Under the pieces are notes generated by a model. The model was given only the letters and a program-made list of their open reading frames with translations, made no database searches and was not told the origin of the DNA. 24,886 bases of DNA from Treponema sp. (GTDB taxonomy: Bacteria > Spirochaetota > Spirochaetia > Treponematales > Treponemataceae), in NCBI GenBank assembly GCA_017963165.1, contig JAGCTZ010000112.1, positions 1 to 24,886 on the forward strand, read 5' to 3'. Shown in pieces: positions 15,897 through 23,923 of this stretch (positions are counted from its first letter, which is position 1; each line of letters opens with the position of its first letter). Position numbers and translations under genes: made by a program.

Positions 15897-16565
15897 TTAT
15901 CCCCTTACAATCATTCCGTCTTCTATGCGGATTGAACGGTCTGCAAGCTGTGCAATTTCATCATTGTGAGTAATCATTACGATTGTCTGTCCAAACTTCT
16001 GACTTGTCACTTTTAAAAGTCCCATAACATCCTGAGTTGTTTTTGAATCAAGGTTTCCGGTTGGTTCGTCTGCAAGAATGATTGCAGGAGCCGAAGCAAG
16101 GGCGCGGGCAATTGCAACACGCTGCTGCTGGCCTCCCGAAAGCTGTGAAGGATAGGCCTTTATTTTTTCTGAAAGCCCCAGAGTATTGATGATTTCGTTT
16201 ACAAAATCCTGATCTGGTTTTTCGCCGTCAAGTTCAATTGGAAGAACGATATTTTCGTAAACAGACATTACCGGTACAAGGTTGAATGCCTGAAAAACAA
16301 ATCCTATTTTTCTTCGGCGGAAGATTGTGAGCTCTTCGTCTTTTAATGAAAAAATATCTTTACCGTCAATTATTACTTTGCCAGAAGTTGGACGGTCGAG
16401 CCCGCCAAGCATATGAAGCAGAGTTGATTTTCCGCTTCCGGAGGTTCCTACAATACTAAGGAATTCTCCTTTGTTTACGCTAAGATCTACACCACGCAAA
16501 GCTTCAACTTTTGCTTCGCCTGTGCCGTATGTTTTTCTAAGTCCTTCTGTTTTCAAAATTTCCAT
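15897..16565 (-). CDS. ABC transporter ATP-binding protein (MacB/LolD type)
   Basis: The 222-residue ATPase has all the motifs: Walker [10 protein letters not shown] (40-48), the signature LSGGQQQR, Walker B with D-loop [11 protein letters not shown], and the switch histidine in MITHNDE. The sequence around GGLDRPTSG and the overall length match the LolD/MacB/BceA group that partners FtsX-type permeases, and the permease gene follows after 2 bp. The start is the ATG at 16565, preceded by AGGAG; the longer frame to 16622 runs through a 5' UTR hairpin. An 88-bp gap separates it from the kinase gene, with a likely regulator-binding repeat in it, suggesting separate induction by the two-component system upstream. 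Confidence 0.95.
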   Translation of the reverse strand: MEILKTEGLRKTYGTGEAKVEALRGVDLSVNKGEFLSIVGTSGSGKSTLLHMLGGLDRPTSGKVIIDGKDIFSLKDEELTIFRRRKIGFVFQAFNLVPVMSVYENIVLPIELDGEKPDQDFVNEIINTLGLSEKIKAYPSQLSGGQQQRVAIARALASAPAIILADEPTGNLDSKTTQDVMGLLKVTSQKFGQTIVMITHNDEIAQLADRSIRIEDGMIVRG

Positions 16566-16581
16566 TGTGTGTCTCCTGTAT

Positions 16582-16603
16582 AAAGCCACGCTTCCGTAGC
16601 TTT
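16582..16603 (-). other. 5' UTR hairpin before the ABC operon
   Basis: AAAGCCACG (16582-16590) and CGTAGCTTT (16595-16603) form a 9-bp stem with one wobble pair and a tetraloop, a few bases before the ribosome site of the ABC ATPase gene. No T-run follows. It may stabilise the transcript or modulate translation. Confidence 0.45.
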
Positions 16604-16627
16604 GATAATAAAAACATAACACACAAT

Positions 16628-16648
16628 TCTTTCAAGAATCTTTCAAGA
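16628..16648. promoter_or_regulatory. 11-bp-spaced direct repeat, putative response-regulator site
   Basis: TCTTTCAAGA occurs at 16628-16637 and again at 16639-16648, one helical turn apart (11 bp start to start). OmpR/PhoB-type regulators bind such tandem repeats. On the minus strand each unit contains TTGAAA, which can serve as -35 to an AT-rich -10 (TATTAT or TTATTA, 18-19 bp on). It lies between the kinase stop and the ABC start. Confidence 0.55.
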
Positions 16649-16653
16649 GGAAA

Positions 16654-17553
16654 TTATTTTGGTAAGAAAACAGAAAATGTAGAACCTGCGCCAGGTGTTG
16701 AACTTACTTTAATATACCCGCCCTGTCCGCTGACAATTTCTCTGGCAAGGTGAAGACCAATGCCTACGCCTTCTTCTGATCTGGTGGAGGAGCCTCTGTA
16801 AAAGCGGCCGAAGATTTTTGGAAGATCTTCTTCGGGAATGCCTTTGCCTGTGTCGGAAACATCAACGCGCACAAACATATCAAACTCTGTGGTGCTTATG
16901 TTGATGTTTCCTTTGTCTGTGTATTTTACAGCGTTGTCTGCAATATTGAAGATTGCTTCCTGCGTCCACTTGGAGTCTATGGTTGCTGTGGTCGGGGTTT
17001 CTTTAAGAATGAGTTCCAGGCCTTTGGCAGCAGCTTTTTCACGTACCTGTTCAATAACATTCTGTAAAATCGGATAAACCGGTGTCTGCTTTTTTTCAAG
17101 AGAAATTATTCCGCTTTCGAGTCTTGAAAGTTTTACAAGACTGTCTATTAAAAAACGGAGCTTTTCTGTTTGTATCCGCACAGCCGCAACGTTTGATTTT
17201 TGTTCATCTGTAAGTTCAAAACCTTCGAGCAGTTCACCGTAAAGTACAAGATTTGCAATCGGAGTTTTTGTCTGATGTGAAATATCAGAAATTAATTCTT
17301 TGAGTTTGTCTTTTTCGTTTTTGACGTTCTGTGCAGAAATAGAAGCTGATGAAAGATATTCTTCGAGTTTTGCTTCGAGCCGGGAAAGTCTTGTTTCATC
17401 AAAATTGTCTGCCGAAAAGTTTCCTTCAATTGCCTGATTAAGCATTTCTTCCAGAGAATCAAAAGTCCTTCTCATCTTAAGGCGATTGAAAATCACAAGG
17501 GCAACTGCGCCGGCGAAAATCACTGCTACGGCAACTATCAAAAATATTGTCAT
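16654..17553 (-). CDS. Sensor histidine kinase (HisKA/HATPase_c), one membrane helix
   Basis: The 299-residue kinase starts with one membrane helix (residues about 2-23) and has almost no extracytoplasmic part. The H-box is ISHQTKTP (H93). It is followed by the N-box FNIADNAVKYTDKG and the G-boxes DTGKGIPEEDLPKIF and GVGIGLHLA. The start is the ATG at 17553, which overlaps the regulator stop (ATGA) and has GGAG upstream; the frame from 17574 is not needed. With no sensor domain the input must come through the membrane or from a partner such as the ABC permease, as in Bce-type systems, though this kinase has one helix rather than two. It pairs with the OmpR-type regulator directly upstream. 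Confidence 0.93.
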   Translation of the reverse strand: MTIFLIVAVAVIFAGAVALVIFNRLKMRRTFDSLEEMLNQAIEGNFSADNFDETRLSRLEAKLEEYLSSASISAQNVKNEKDKLKELISDISHQTKTPIANLVLYGELLEGFELTDEQKSNVAAVRIQTEKLRFLIDSLVKLSRLESGIISLEKKQTPVYPILQNVIEQVREKAAAKGLELILKETPTTATIDSKWTQEAIFNIADNAVKYTDKGNINISTTEFDMFVRVDVSDTGKGIPEEDLPKIFGRFYRGSSTRSEEGVGIGLHLAREIVSGQGGYIKVSSTPGAGSTFSVFLPK

Positions 17554-18245
17554 TTTGAATCTCCAGTTAGCCACGCATAACCAATTCCATAAACAGTTTT
17601 GATTTTGCCCCCAAGTTCAAGCTTGTCGCGCAATCGTTTTACTGTAACAGAAAGTGCATTTTCATCAACATATTCTTCTCCGTCTGACCAGAGTCTGTCT
17701 ATTAAAAAATCACGGGTTGTTGTGTTTGGTGCATTTTGTGTCAGATAATACAAAAGCTTTTGTTCTGCCCGCGATAAATCAACCTGTTTGCCATCGTGTG
17801 CAAAAATCATTTTATCAAAATTAAAAGAGTAAGAACCGTCTGTAAAAATTTTGTTTGAGCCATTACCACTGCCCGCCCCGTCATCAATTTTTCTAAGCTG
17901 AGTATTCACCCTTGCACGCAAAACAGAAAGCGAGAATGGTTTTGTAATATAATCATCAGCACCGGTTTCGAGCCCCTGGACAATATCACGGTCGGTATCA
18001 TTTGCAGTCAGCAGCACTACCGGAAGCGACGGCTTTTGTTTTTTGATTTCTTTAAGAAGCTCAAGCCCGCTGCCATCCGGAAGATTTATATCAAGCAGCA
18101 CAAAATCAACAATTCCCAAAGCAAGTTGAGCCCGGGCATCCTTTAAGCAGTCACAGGAAATAATTTTTCTGTCCTCCTGCCGTAAAGCCAAACACAAGCC
18201 TTCATTAAGAGTCTGGTCATCTTCAACAATTAAAAGCTGCTTCAA
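17550..18245 (-). CDS. OmpR-family response regulator
   Basis: The receiver domain has the acidic pocket (E8, D9, D10), phospho-acceptor D52 in LLDINLPDG, the T in LLTAND and the K in YITKPF. The C-terminal winged helix ends with LRDKLELGGKIKTVYGIGYAW, the OmpR signature. I place the start at the TTG at 18245, because GAGGTGAT lies at the right distance and the product then begins MKQLLIVEDD as in relatives. The GTG at 18251 would overlap that ribosome site. It controls, with the kinase, most likely the ABC genes downstream. Confidence 0.93.
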   Translation of the reverse strand: MKQLLIVEDDQTLNEGLCLALRQEDRKIISCDCLKDARAQLALGIVDFVLLDINLPDGSGLELLKEIKKQKPSLPVVLLTANDTDRDIVQGLETGADDYITKPFSLSVLRARVNTQLRKIDDGAGSGNGSNKIFTDGSYSFNFDKMIFAHDGKQVDLSRAEQKLLYYLTQNAPNTTTRDFLIDRLWSDGEEYVDENALSVTVKRLRDKLELGGKIKTVYGIGYAWLTGDSK

Positions 18246-18374
18246 AATCACCTCAAATCAGTCTAATTATATCACAACGCTTTGACCGAATGCCATACAT
18301 TTTCTTACAACAAACAATGATTTTTATACAAATAAATCACACATAGTAAAGTAGAATAAAATATAGGAGTTTTT
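18246..18374. promoter_or_regulatory. Divergent promoter region between regulator and xylanase operons
   Basis: On the minus strand an extended -10 (TG-A-TATAAT, 18274-18266) lies about 20 bp upstream of the response-regulator start. On the plus strand TAGAAT (18352-18357) or TAAAGT (18347-18352) could be the -10 of the xylanase gene, with no convincing -35. TAGGAG precedes the xylanase ATG. No catabolite-type palindrome was seen. Confidence 0.45.
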
Positions 18375-19574
18375 ATGGACATTTCACACAGAAAAGTAAA
18401 AAAACAAATTCAATTTCTTGATGGACAGGGAAAGCCTCTGGTAAACAAACAGGTAAAAATCCGGCAGACAAAACATGATTTTCTTTTTGGCTGCGGCGCT
18501 TTTGATTTTATTCCTTATGTTAAAGATGGAGATGATTTTCACAAGCAGATGACAGAAAGCTGGCTGGAGATTTTTAATTACGGAACACTTCCATTTTATT
18601 GGGGCCAGTTTGAAACAGAAGAAGGCAAGCCTAACACAGATACTCTGATGAAAACTGCGCAATATCTTAAAAGCAAAAATGTTACTGTAAAAGGTCATCC
18701 TTTGTGCTGGCATACAGCCTGTGCCAACTGGCTTTTAAAATATGATAACAAGACAATCATGCAAAAGCAGCTTGAACGAATCGACCGCGAAGTTAAAGGC
18801 TTTAAAGGTGTAATTGACATGTGGGATGTTATTAACGAAGTTGTAATCATGCCGATTTTTGATAAGTATGATAATGCCATCACCCGCCTTTGCCAGGAAA
18901 AAGGACGCGTAAAGCTTGTAAAAGAAGTTTTTGACAGAGCCCACGCAGACAACCCTGAAGCCACTTTGCTCATAAATGATTTCAACACTTCTACAAATTA
19001 CGAAATCCTGATTGACGGCTGTTTGAATGCAGGAGTTCCTATCAGTGCAATTGGTATTCAGTCGCATCAGCATCAGGGCTACTGGGGCCGCGAAAAACTT
19101 GAAGAAGTTCTGGCACGCTATGAACACTTTGGGCTTCCTATTCATTTTACAGAAAACACTTTGATTTCCGGCGACATCATGCCACCTCATATTGTTGATC
19201 TTAATGACTGGCAAGTTGATGAATGGCCAAGTACGCCGGAAGGAGAAGAAAGGCAGGCCCGTGAAATTGAAGAAATGTACAGGATTTTGTTTTCTCATCC
19301 GCTTGTTCAGGCAATTACAACCTGGGATTTCCACGACGGAGCGTGGCTTAAAGCACCAAGTGGTTTTGTTCGAAGCGACAACTCTCTTAAACCTTCTTAC
19401 CATATGCTCAAAAAACTTGTAAAAGAAGAATGGTGGACAGATATTACTATTACTACAGATGCTTCCGGTTGCACAGAAGTTGAAGCTTTTAAAGGTGAAT
19501 ACAAGCTTAGCATAGATGGAAAGGAAATACCTGCAAAACTTACAGATAACGAAAAACTTACCGTGACACTTTAA
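18375..19574 (+). CDS. GH10 endo-1,4-beta-xylanase, no signal peptide
   Basis: This 399-residue glycoside hydrolase family 10 enzyme hydrolyses beta-1,4-xylan or xylo-oligosaccharides with retention. The acid/base is E155 in WDVINEV and the nucleophile E260 in IHFTEN. GHPLCWH (107-113), NDFN (201-204) and TWDFHDG (316-322) are further GH10 motifs. About 35 residues at the N-terminus (KKQIQFLDGQGKPLVNKQ) form a beta-rich start seen in some GH10 enzymes, and a short beta-rich tail follows residue 355. There is no signal peptide or lipobox, so the enzyme should act in the cytoplasm on imported oligomers. It is first in a plus-strand operon; the next gene starts 16 bp after its stop. Confidence 0.95.
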   Translation: MDISHRKVKKQIQFLDGQGKPLVNKQVKIRQTKHDFLFGCGAFDFIPYVKDGDDFHKQMTESWLEIFNYGTLPFYWGQFETEEGKPNTDTLMKTAQYLKSKNVTVKGHPLCWHTACANWLLKYDNKTIMQKQLERIDREVKGFKGVIDMWDVINEVVIMPIFDKYDNAITRLCQEKGRVKLVKEVFDRAHADNPEATLLINDFNTSTNYEILIDGCLNAGVPISAIGIQSHQHQGYWGREKLEEVLARYEHFGLPIHFTENTLISGDIMPPHIVDLNDWQVDEWPSTPEGEERQAREIEEMYRILFSHPLVQAITTWDFHDGAWLKAPSGFVRSDNSLKPSYHMLKKLVKEEWWTDITITTDASGCTEVEAFKGEYKLSIDGKEIPAKLTDNEKLTVTL

Positions 19575-19590
19575 TAAAAGGAGAACAATT

Positions 19591-20577
19591 ATGGAAAAAA
19601 TTAAATGGGGTATATTAGGAACCGCTAACATTGCAAAATATGCAACAATTCCGGGAATGAAGAAAGCAGAGCATTGTGAACTTTATGCAATTGCAGGACG
19701 TAGTTTGGAAAAAGCCCAAGCTTTCAAAGAAGAATATGGTTTTGAAAAAGCTTACGGCAGCTACGATGAACTTCTTGCCGACAAGGAAGTTCAGGCTGTT
19801 TATATTCCACTTCCAAATAATCTTCATTTGCCATGGGTAAAAGCTGCGCTTAAAAGTGGAAAGCATGTTCTTTGCGAAAAGCCGCTTGCGCTTAATGCTG
19901 ATGAAGCCCGCGAAATGTATGCCTGTGCAAAAGAAAACGGCGTTTATCTTATGGAAGCCTATGCCTACCTCCACAGTCCTTATGTCCAGAGCCTTAAAGA
20001 TGATATTGCCAGTGGCGTAATTGGCGAAGTCGATTACATTGAATCGGCATTTATTACACAGGGTTATAAGGAAGATTTCCGTCTTCATAAAGAGTTTGGT
20101 GGTGGTGCGCTTTATGATTTGGGCTGCTACTGTACAACAATGATTTTATCGCTTATTGATTCAGATCCTGATTTTGTAAAAGCTGTCGCAGAATTTTCTG
20201 ATGAAGCAGTTGATGTAAACACTGCCGCAATCATTCGCTTTAAAAACGGCGTGCGTGCAAGTTTTAATATTGGAATGATTCTTGGCCAGAATACAAACTC
20301 TCGTTTTGACAGGCTTTATGTTCACGGGACAAAAGGTTCAGTCCGTTCTGAAGTTGAATACAATCAGGAAGGTGAAGTTTCGTATAAAATTGTTGAAAAT
20401 GGCTGGAGCGACAACAAAGTAATTGAACGCAAAGTTTCTGTTCCTCACAATTATGCGCTTGAGCTTGAACAGTTGAACCAGTGTATTTTGGGAAATCAAA
20501 AGCCTTTCGTTACACCAGAGTTTTCAATCAAAAATGCAGAGCTGCTTGATAAAGTTTTCAAGGAGATTGGATATTAA
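19591..20577 (+). CDS. Gfo/Idh/MocA family oxidoreductase (xylose/dihydrodiol dehydrogenase-like)
   Basis: The 328-residue product has the Rossmann start WGILGTANIA (residues 6-15), the EKP motif CEKPLAL (95-101) with the catalytic lysine K97, and GGGALYDLGCY in the substrate domain. The last motif and the length are those of the D-xylose 1-dehydrogenase/dihydrodiol dehydrogenase-like branch of the family, which would fit next to a xylanase. The substrate is not proven by sequence. AAGGAG lies eight bases before the ATG. A 140-bp stretch with tandem palindromes separates it from the next gene. Confidence 0.92.
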   Translation: MEKIKWGILGTANIAKYATIPGMKKAEHCELYAIAGRSLEKAQAFKEEYGFEKAYGSYDELLADKEVQAVYIPLPNNLHLPWVKAALKSGKHVLCEKPLALNADEAREMYACAKENGVYLMEAYAYLHSPYVQSLKDDIASGVIGEVDYIESAFITQGYKEDFRLHKEFGGGALYDLGCYCTTMILSLIDSDPDFVKAVAEFSDEAVDVNTAAIIRFKNGVRASFNIGMILGQNTNSRFDRLYVHGTKGSVRSEVEYNQEGEVSYKIVENGWSDNKVIERKVSVPHNYALELEQLNQCILGNQKPFVTPEFSIKNAELLDKVFKEIGY

Positions 20578-20582
20578 AGCAC

Positions 20583-20699
20583 GGGGTCCCTGAGGCTCTC
20601 AAAGGGGTCACAGAAGGCAAATACAATGGGGTCCCTGAGGCTCTCGAAGGGTCACAGAAGGCAAATACAATGGGGTCCCTGAGGCTCTCGAAGGGCTCC
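20583..20699 (+). repeat. Tandem repeat of 44-45 bp with REP-like palindrome (2.6 copies)
   Basis: A unit starting GGGGTCCCTGAGGCTCTC and ending GGCAAATACAAT occurs at 20583-20627 (45 bp) and 20628-20671 (44 bp); a third truncated copy runs 20672-20699. Each has the palindrome CCCTGAGG-CT-CTCGAAGGG. The core TGAG-CT-TCGAA matches the element inside hsdR. It lies between two genes read in the same direction and could form a processing or attenuation structure in the operon mRNA. Confidence 0.85.
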
Positions 20700-20717
20700 A
20701 AAAGTAGGAGTATTCAC

Positions 20718-21551
20718 ATGAGATTAGGAACATCATCGCCATTAAAACACAATTCCCCGGAAGAATGGGCTGCCAATCAAGTAAAGCTTGGTTGTGCCAC
20801 AGTAAATTTCCCGCTGAACTGTAATGATGACGAAAGGAAAATCATCGCCTATAAAGAAGCCGCAGAAAAAGCGGGGCTCACAATTGCAGAGGTTGGAATC
20901 TGGCGAAATGCTTTGGCTAGCGACCCTGATGAGCGAAAGTCAAACATGGACTATTGTGTAAATCAGCTGCGTCTTGCAGATTTTCTTGGAGCCCGTTGTG
21001 CCGTAAATGTTGCAGGAGCTTTTGGTCCCCGTTGGGATGGCGGTTACAAAGAAAACTTTACAGACGAAGCCTGGAAAAAAACTGTTTCAATGGTTCAGGA
21101 AATTATTGACCGCGCAAATGTAAAAAACACATACTTCACTCTGGAGCCAATGCCCTGGATGATTCCGACTGGACCGCGTGAATACCTGTGTTTGCTCGAA
21201 GCCGTAGACCGCGACCGTTTTGCAGTTCACATGGATATTATCAACATGACAAATTCTGCAGACAGATATTTTAATGCCTGCGAATTTGTTGATGAATGTG
21301 CCCAGCTTCTTGGCAAAAAAATCAGAAGCTGTCATATTAAAGATGTGCATCTGGCCCAGCCATATACAATCCGTCTGGAAGAATGTGGTCCTGGCGATGG
21401 CGAATTCCCACTGCGTTATTACGTAGAAAAAATGAACGAACTTGATCCAGACATGCCGGTCATTCTGGAGCATTTGAATACAGATGAAGAATACTTAAAA
21501 TATCTGGGATACTTAAAGGAGAACCTTAATGGCCTATACAAGACTCTCTGA
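20718..21551 (+). CDS. Sugar phosphate isomerase/epimerase-like TIM barrel protein
   Basis: The 277-residue protein is of the xylose-isomerase-like TIM barrel fold (AP endonuclease 2 family). Likely metal ligands sit at strand ends: E143 (FTLEPMPW), D173 with H171 (AVHMDII), H206 (SCHIKD) and E251 (VILEHLN). Such proteins isomerise, epimerise or dehydrate sugars or sugar acids. The start is the ATG at 20718 with AGGAG upstream; the longer frame from 20670 would translate the palindromic repeat. The 3' end overlaps the FMN-protein gene by 23 bp, so the two are co-translated and probably work in one route for an oxidised sugar. Confidence 0.88.
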   Translation: MRLGTSSPLKHNSPEEWAANQVKLGCATVNFPLNCNDDERKIIAYKEAAEKAGLTIAEVGIWRNALASDPDERKSNMDYCVNQLRLADFLGARCAVNVAGAFGPRWDGGYKENFTDEAWKKTVSMVQEIIDRANVKNTYFTLEPMPWMIPTGPREYLCLLEAVDRDRFAVHMDIINMTNSADRYFNACEFVDECAQLLGKKIRSCHIKDVHLAQPYTIRLEECGPGDGEFPLRYYVEKMNELDPDMPVILEHLNTDEEYLKYLGYLKENLNGLYKTL

Positions 21552-22428
21552 TGCAAATGAAATTACTGCGCGCTACATGGATTCAATTCTTATCCAGGAG
21601 CACCTGATTGATTCCGTTCTTGCAAACACGACTACTACACTTTTGGGAGAAACTTTTTCCAGCCCAGTGCTTACTCCTGCTTTTTCTCATCTTAAAAATT
21701 ATGATGGCCGCGAACTAACAGGTCTTGAAGAATATTCTGTTGCTGCAAAAGAAAGCAATATTTTGAATTTTGTAGGTATGATGGAAAATGACCAGTTCAA
21801 AAAAATCCTCGCCACTGGAGCCAAAACTGTTCGCATTGTAAAACCGTATGCCGACAACGCAAAGGTTCGTGATCAGTTTAAGTTTGCAGAAGATAACGAT
21901 GCCTTTGGAATTGGAATGGACATTGACCATATTTTTGGCATGACCGGTTATGATATTTGTGTAGGCGAAGAAATGGCTGCACAGACACAGGAAATGCTTG
22001 CTTCATATATTTCTTCTTCAAAGCTTCCGTTTGTGGTAAAAGGAGTTTTGAGTGTAGCCGATGCCATTAAATGTGCAGATGCCGGCGCCCGTGCTATCAT
22101 TGTTAGTCATCATCACGGTCGCGTTCCTTATGCAGTTCCTCCGATGATGATTTTACCGGAAATTAAAAAAGCCTTAGCCGGCCGAAACGTTCAGATTTTT
22201 GTGGACTGCGGAATTGCAAGCGGTGCAGACGTTTACAAGGCACTTGCACTTGGAGCTGATGCAGCAGCAGTTGGCCGTTCAATGCTTCCAGGTCTTGAAA
22301 AAGAAGGTGTTTCTGGTGTAAAAAAATTCCTCAAAGAAGTGAACGACGAGCTTCGTTTTATAATGAGTTCGACTGGCTTTTCAAAAGTATCTGACATAGA
22401 TGCTTCTGCTTTACGCTTAATCAAATAA
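21529..22428 (+). CDS. FMN-dependent alpha-hydroxy-acid oxidase-like protein
   Basis: The 299-residue product has the fold and motifs of FMN-dependent alpha-hydroxy-acid dehydrogenases/oxidases: K171 in PFVVKGVL, IIVSHHHGR (193-198) aligned to the catalytic S-N-H-G-G-R region with H195 as candidate base, and VDCGIASGADVYKALALGADAAAVGR for FMN phosphate binding. It is shorter than typical members (350-400 residues). The changed HHHG motif may mean another substrate. Its start lies inside the preceding gene, with AAGGAG there. Together with the Gfo/Idh and TIM-barrel proteins it suggests oxidation and rearrangement of a sugar-derived acid. Confidence 0.82.
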   Translation: MAYTRLSDANEITARYMDSILIQEHLIDSVLANTTTTLLGETFSSPVLTPAFSHLKNYDGRELTGLEEYSVAAKESNILNFVGMMENDQFKKILATGAKTVRIVKPYADNAKVRDQFKFAEDNDAFGIGMDIDHIFGMTGYDICVGEEMAAQTQEMLASYISSSKLPFVVKGVLSVADAIKCADAGARAIIVSHHHGRVPYAVPPMMILPEIKKALAGRNVQIFVDCGIASGADVYKALALGADAAAVGRSMLPGLEKEGVSGVKKFLKEVNDELRFIMSSTGFSKVSDIDASALRLIK

Positions 22429-22447
22429 ACCAGACCGGAGAAAACAT

Positions 22448-23146
22448 TTGAATATTGCAGTCTGTGACGACGAAAGCAAAATCCTCGAAGAAATTGCCTC
22501 CTTTATTAAAAACGAATTTCCGTTGAACAAGGTGGAAACTTTTTCTGAGGGAGAAGCCTTTCTTTCAGCTGTAAAAACTTCTGCGGAAAAAGAACCCGAT
22601 GTCCTTCTTATTGATATAGACATGCCGGGCTTGAGTGGAATGGAAGTAGCCGCAGCTCTTACTGAAGAAAAAGCCCGTACCCTGATTGTTTTTGTAACGG
22701 CTCACGATGAACTGGTTTACGATAGTTTTAAATATCATCCTTTTGCCTTTGTTCGAAAAAAATATCTGGAAGAAGAATTGCGAAATGTCCTTAAGGATTG
22801 TCAGAAAGAAATTGACAGCCGTAATAAACGCTTTGTTTTTCAAAATGCCTCGCAGACAATAAATCTTGCACAAAATGAAATCCTATATTTTGAAGGACAG
22901 GCTAATTATCTTGCAATTCACACGATTGGCAACGAATACAGAATGCGTTCGACAATGGCGGGTATAGAAGAAGAATTAAAAAAAAGCGATTTCCTCCGTA
23001 TTCACAAAGGATTTCTTGTAAACCTTGAACACGTAAAAATCTTAAAATCAGAAAATCTTGAACTAGATAACGGCGAACTTCTTCCAATCGGAAAGTCCTA
23101 TTCTGAAGCCGCAAAAAAATCAATCCTAAAATACATGAGAAGATGA
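22448..23146 (+). CDS. LytTR-family response regulator
   Basis: The 232-residue protein has a receiver domain (acidic pair D7/D8, phospho-acceptor D56 in LLIDIDMPGLSG) and a C-terminal LytTR DNA-binding domain (about 130-230) with EILYFEGQANYL and LRIHKGFLVNLEHV. It starts at a TTG (22448) with GGAG seven bases upstream. The gene begins 20 bp after the FMN-protein stop, so it may be read from the same transcript. The gene for its partner kinase overlaps its stop. LytTR regulators bind paired direct repeats, and such a pair occurs in front of the ABC genes downstream. Confidence 0.93.
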   Translation: MNIAVCDDESKILEEIASFIKNEFPLNKVETFSEGEAFLSAVKTSAEKEPDVLLIDIDMPGLSGMEVAAALTEEKARTLIVFVTAHDELVYDSFKYHPFAFVRKKYLEEELRNVLKDCQKEIDSRNKRFVFQNASQTINLAQNEILYFEGQANYLAIHTIGNEYRMRSTMAGIEEELKKSDFLRIHKGFLVNLEHVKILKSENLELDNGELLPIGKSYSEAAKKSILKYMRR

Positions 23147-23856
23147 TGAACAAAAAGAAAGAAATCGAAGATTTACAACAGCAGTTTCTCGAACTTATGG
23201 CGCAGAACAAGGATTTAAAATATGAGCTTGATTCTTACAAATGGCAGATGGAAGAAATCAACAAGCAGGAAGAGGAAATCAGGCAGCTGCATCAGAATAC
23301 AAGAAAGCTCAAGCACGACATGCGGAATCATCTTATGGTAATGGCTTCTTACATCAACAGCGGTGACTACGAAAATGCCAGAAAATATGTTTCGGAAATT
23401 CTTGATAAACTGAATGCCGTAAAAAGCTATGTCGAAACGGGCAATCCTTTGCTTAATCATATTCTGAATGACAAACTCGAAATCTGCCGTCATGAAGGAA
23501 TTGATGTAAAAGCCGACATCGGAAAAGCTTCGTTTGGAAAAATAAAGGGAATTGATTTTTCTGCAGTTTTTTCGAATGCGGTTGATAATGCAATTGAAGC
23601 GGCACGAAAAGAATCCCGCAAAGAAATAGTTATCAGTGTTTATGAAAAAAAGGGTTACGACGTAATCAGCGTGAAGAACCGGATTTCCCAATCTGTACTT
23701 GATAAAAACCCTGAGCTTAAATCCACAAAACCAGACAGCGAAAAACACGGCCTTGGAGTAATTCAAATTAAAGAAATTGTCGAGTCATACGAAGGCATGA
23801 CAGACTTTTATGAAGAGGACGGATTTTTTATTGTAAATATGTTTATCCCAGCCTGA
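23143..23856 (+). CDS. GHKL sensor histidine kinase without membrane segment
   Basis: The 237-residue kinase starts with a coiled coil (residues about 5-50). H58 in KLKHDMRNHL is the phospho-acceptor of the SpoOB-type dimerisation domain, and the ATP-binding part follows with SNAVDNAIEAA and KHGLGV. This is the AgrC/CitA type of GHKL kinase. The usual N-terminal membrane sensor is absent, so it must take input from the cytoplasm or from another protein. The start at 23143 overlaps the regulator stop (ATGA); an ATG one codon on (23146) is equally possible. Confidence 0.9.
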   Translation: MMNKKKEIEDLQQQFLELMAQNKDLKYELDSYKWQMEEINKQEEEIRQLHQNTRKLKHDMRNHLMVMASYINSGDYENARKYVSEILDKLNAVKSYVETGNPLLNHILNDKLEICRHEGIDVKADIGKASFGKIKGIDFSAVFSNAVDNAIEAARKESRKEIVISVYEKKGYDVISVKNRISQSVLDKNPELKSTKPDSEKHGLGVIQIKEIVESYEGMTDFYEEDGFFIVNMFIPA

Positions 23857-23867
23857 GTATAGTTTAT
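23838..23867 (+). promoter_or_regulatory. Putative LytTR binding site (two direct 9-bp half-sites)
   Basis: TATGTTTAT (23838-23846) and ATAGTTTAT (23859-23867) each match 8 of 9 positions of the LytTR half-site pattern [TA][AC][CA]GTTN[AG][TG]. Exactly 12 bp separate them, the spacing known for this family. The site overlaps the 3' end of the kinase gene. Confidence 0.55.
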
Positions 23868-23877
23868 CCCAACCCCC

Positions 23878-23906
23878 TTGCATTCTGGAGTCTCTGAGTA
23901 TATTTT
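23878..23906 (+). promoter_or_regulatory. Putative promoter of the ABC genes
   Basis: TTGCAT (23878-23883) and TATTTT (23901-23906) are separated by 17 bp and lie 11-39 bp after the LytTR half-sites. The first ABC gene starts 17 bp after the -10. The placement suggests activation by the LytTR regulator. Confidence 0.45.
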
Positions 23907-23923
23907 GGTTTTAAGAGGCTGCG

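Noticed and set aside
18735..19631. Minus-strand open frame of 298 codons opposite the xylanase
   Set aside because: Antisense shadow of GH10 catalytic motifs; Cys/Phe-rich product without family features.
20583..20699. CRISPR array
   Set aside because: The tandem units are contiguous and nearly identical over their full length, with no unique spacers and no cas genes.
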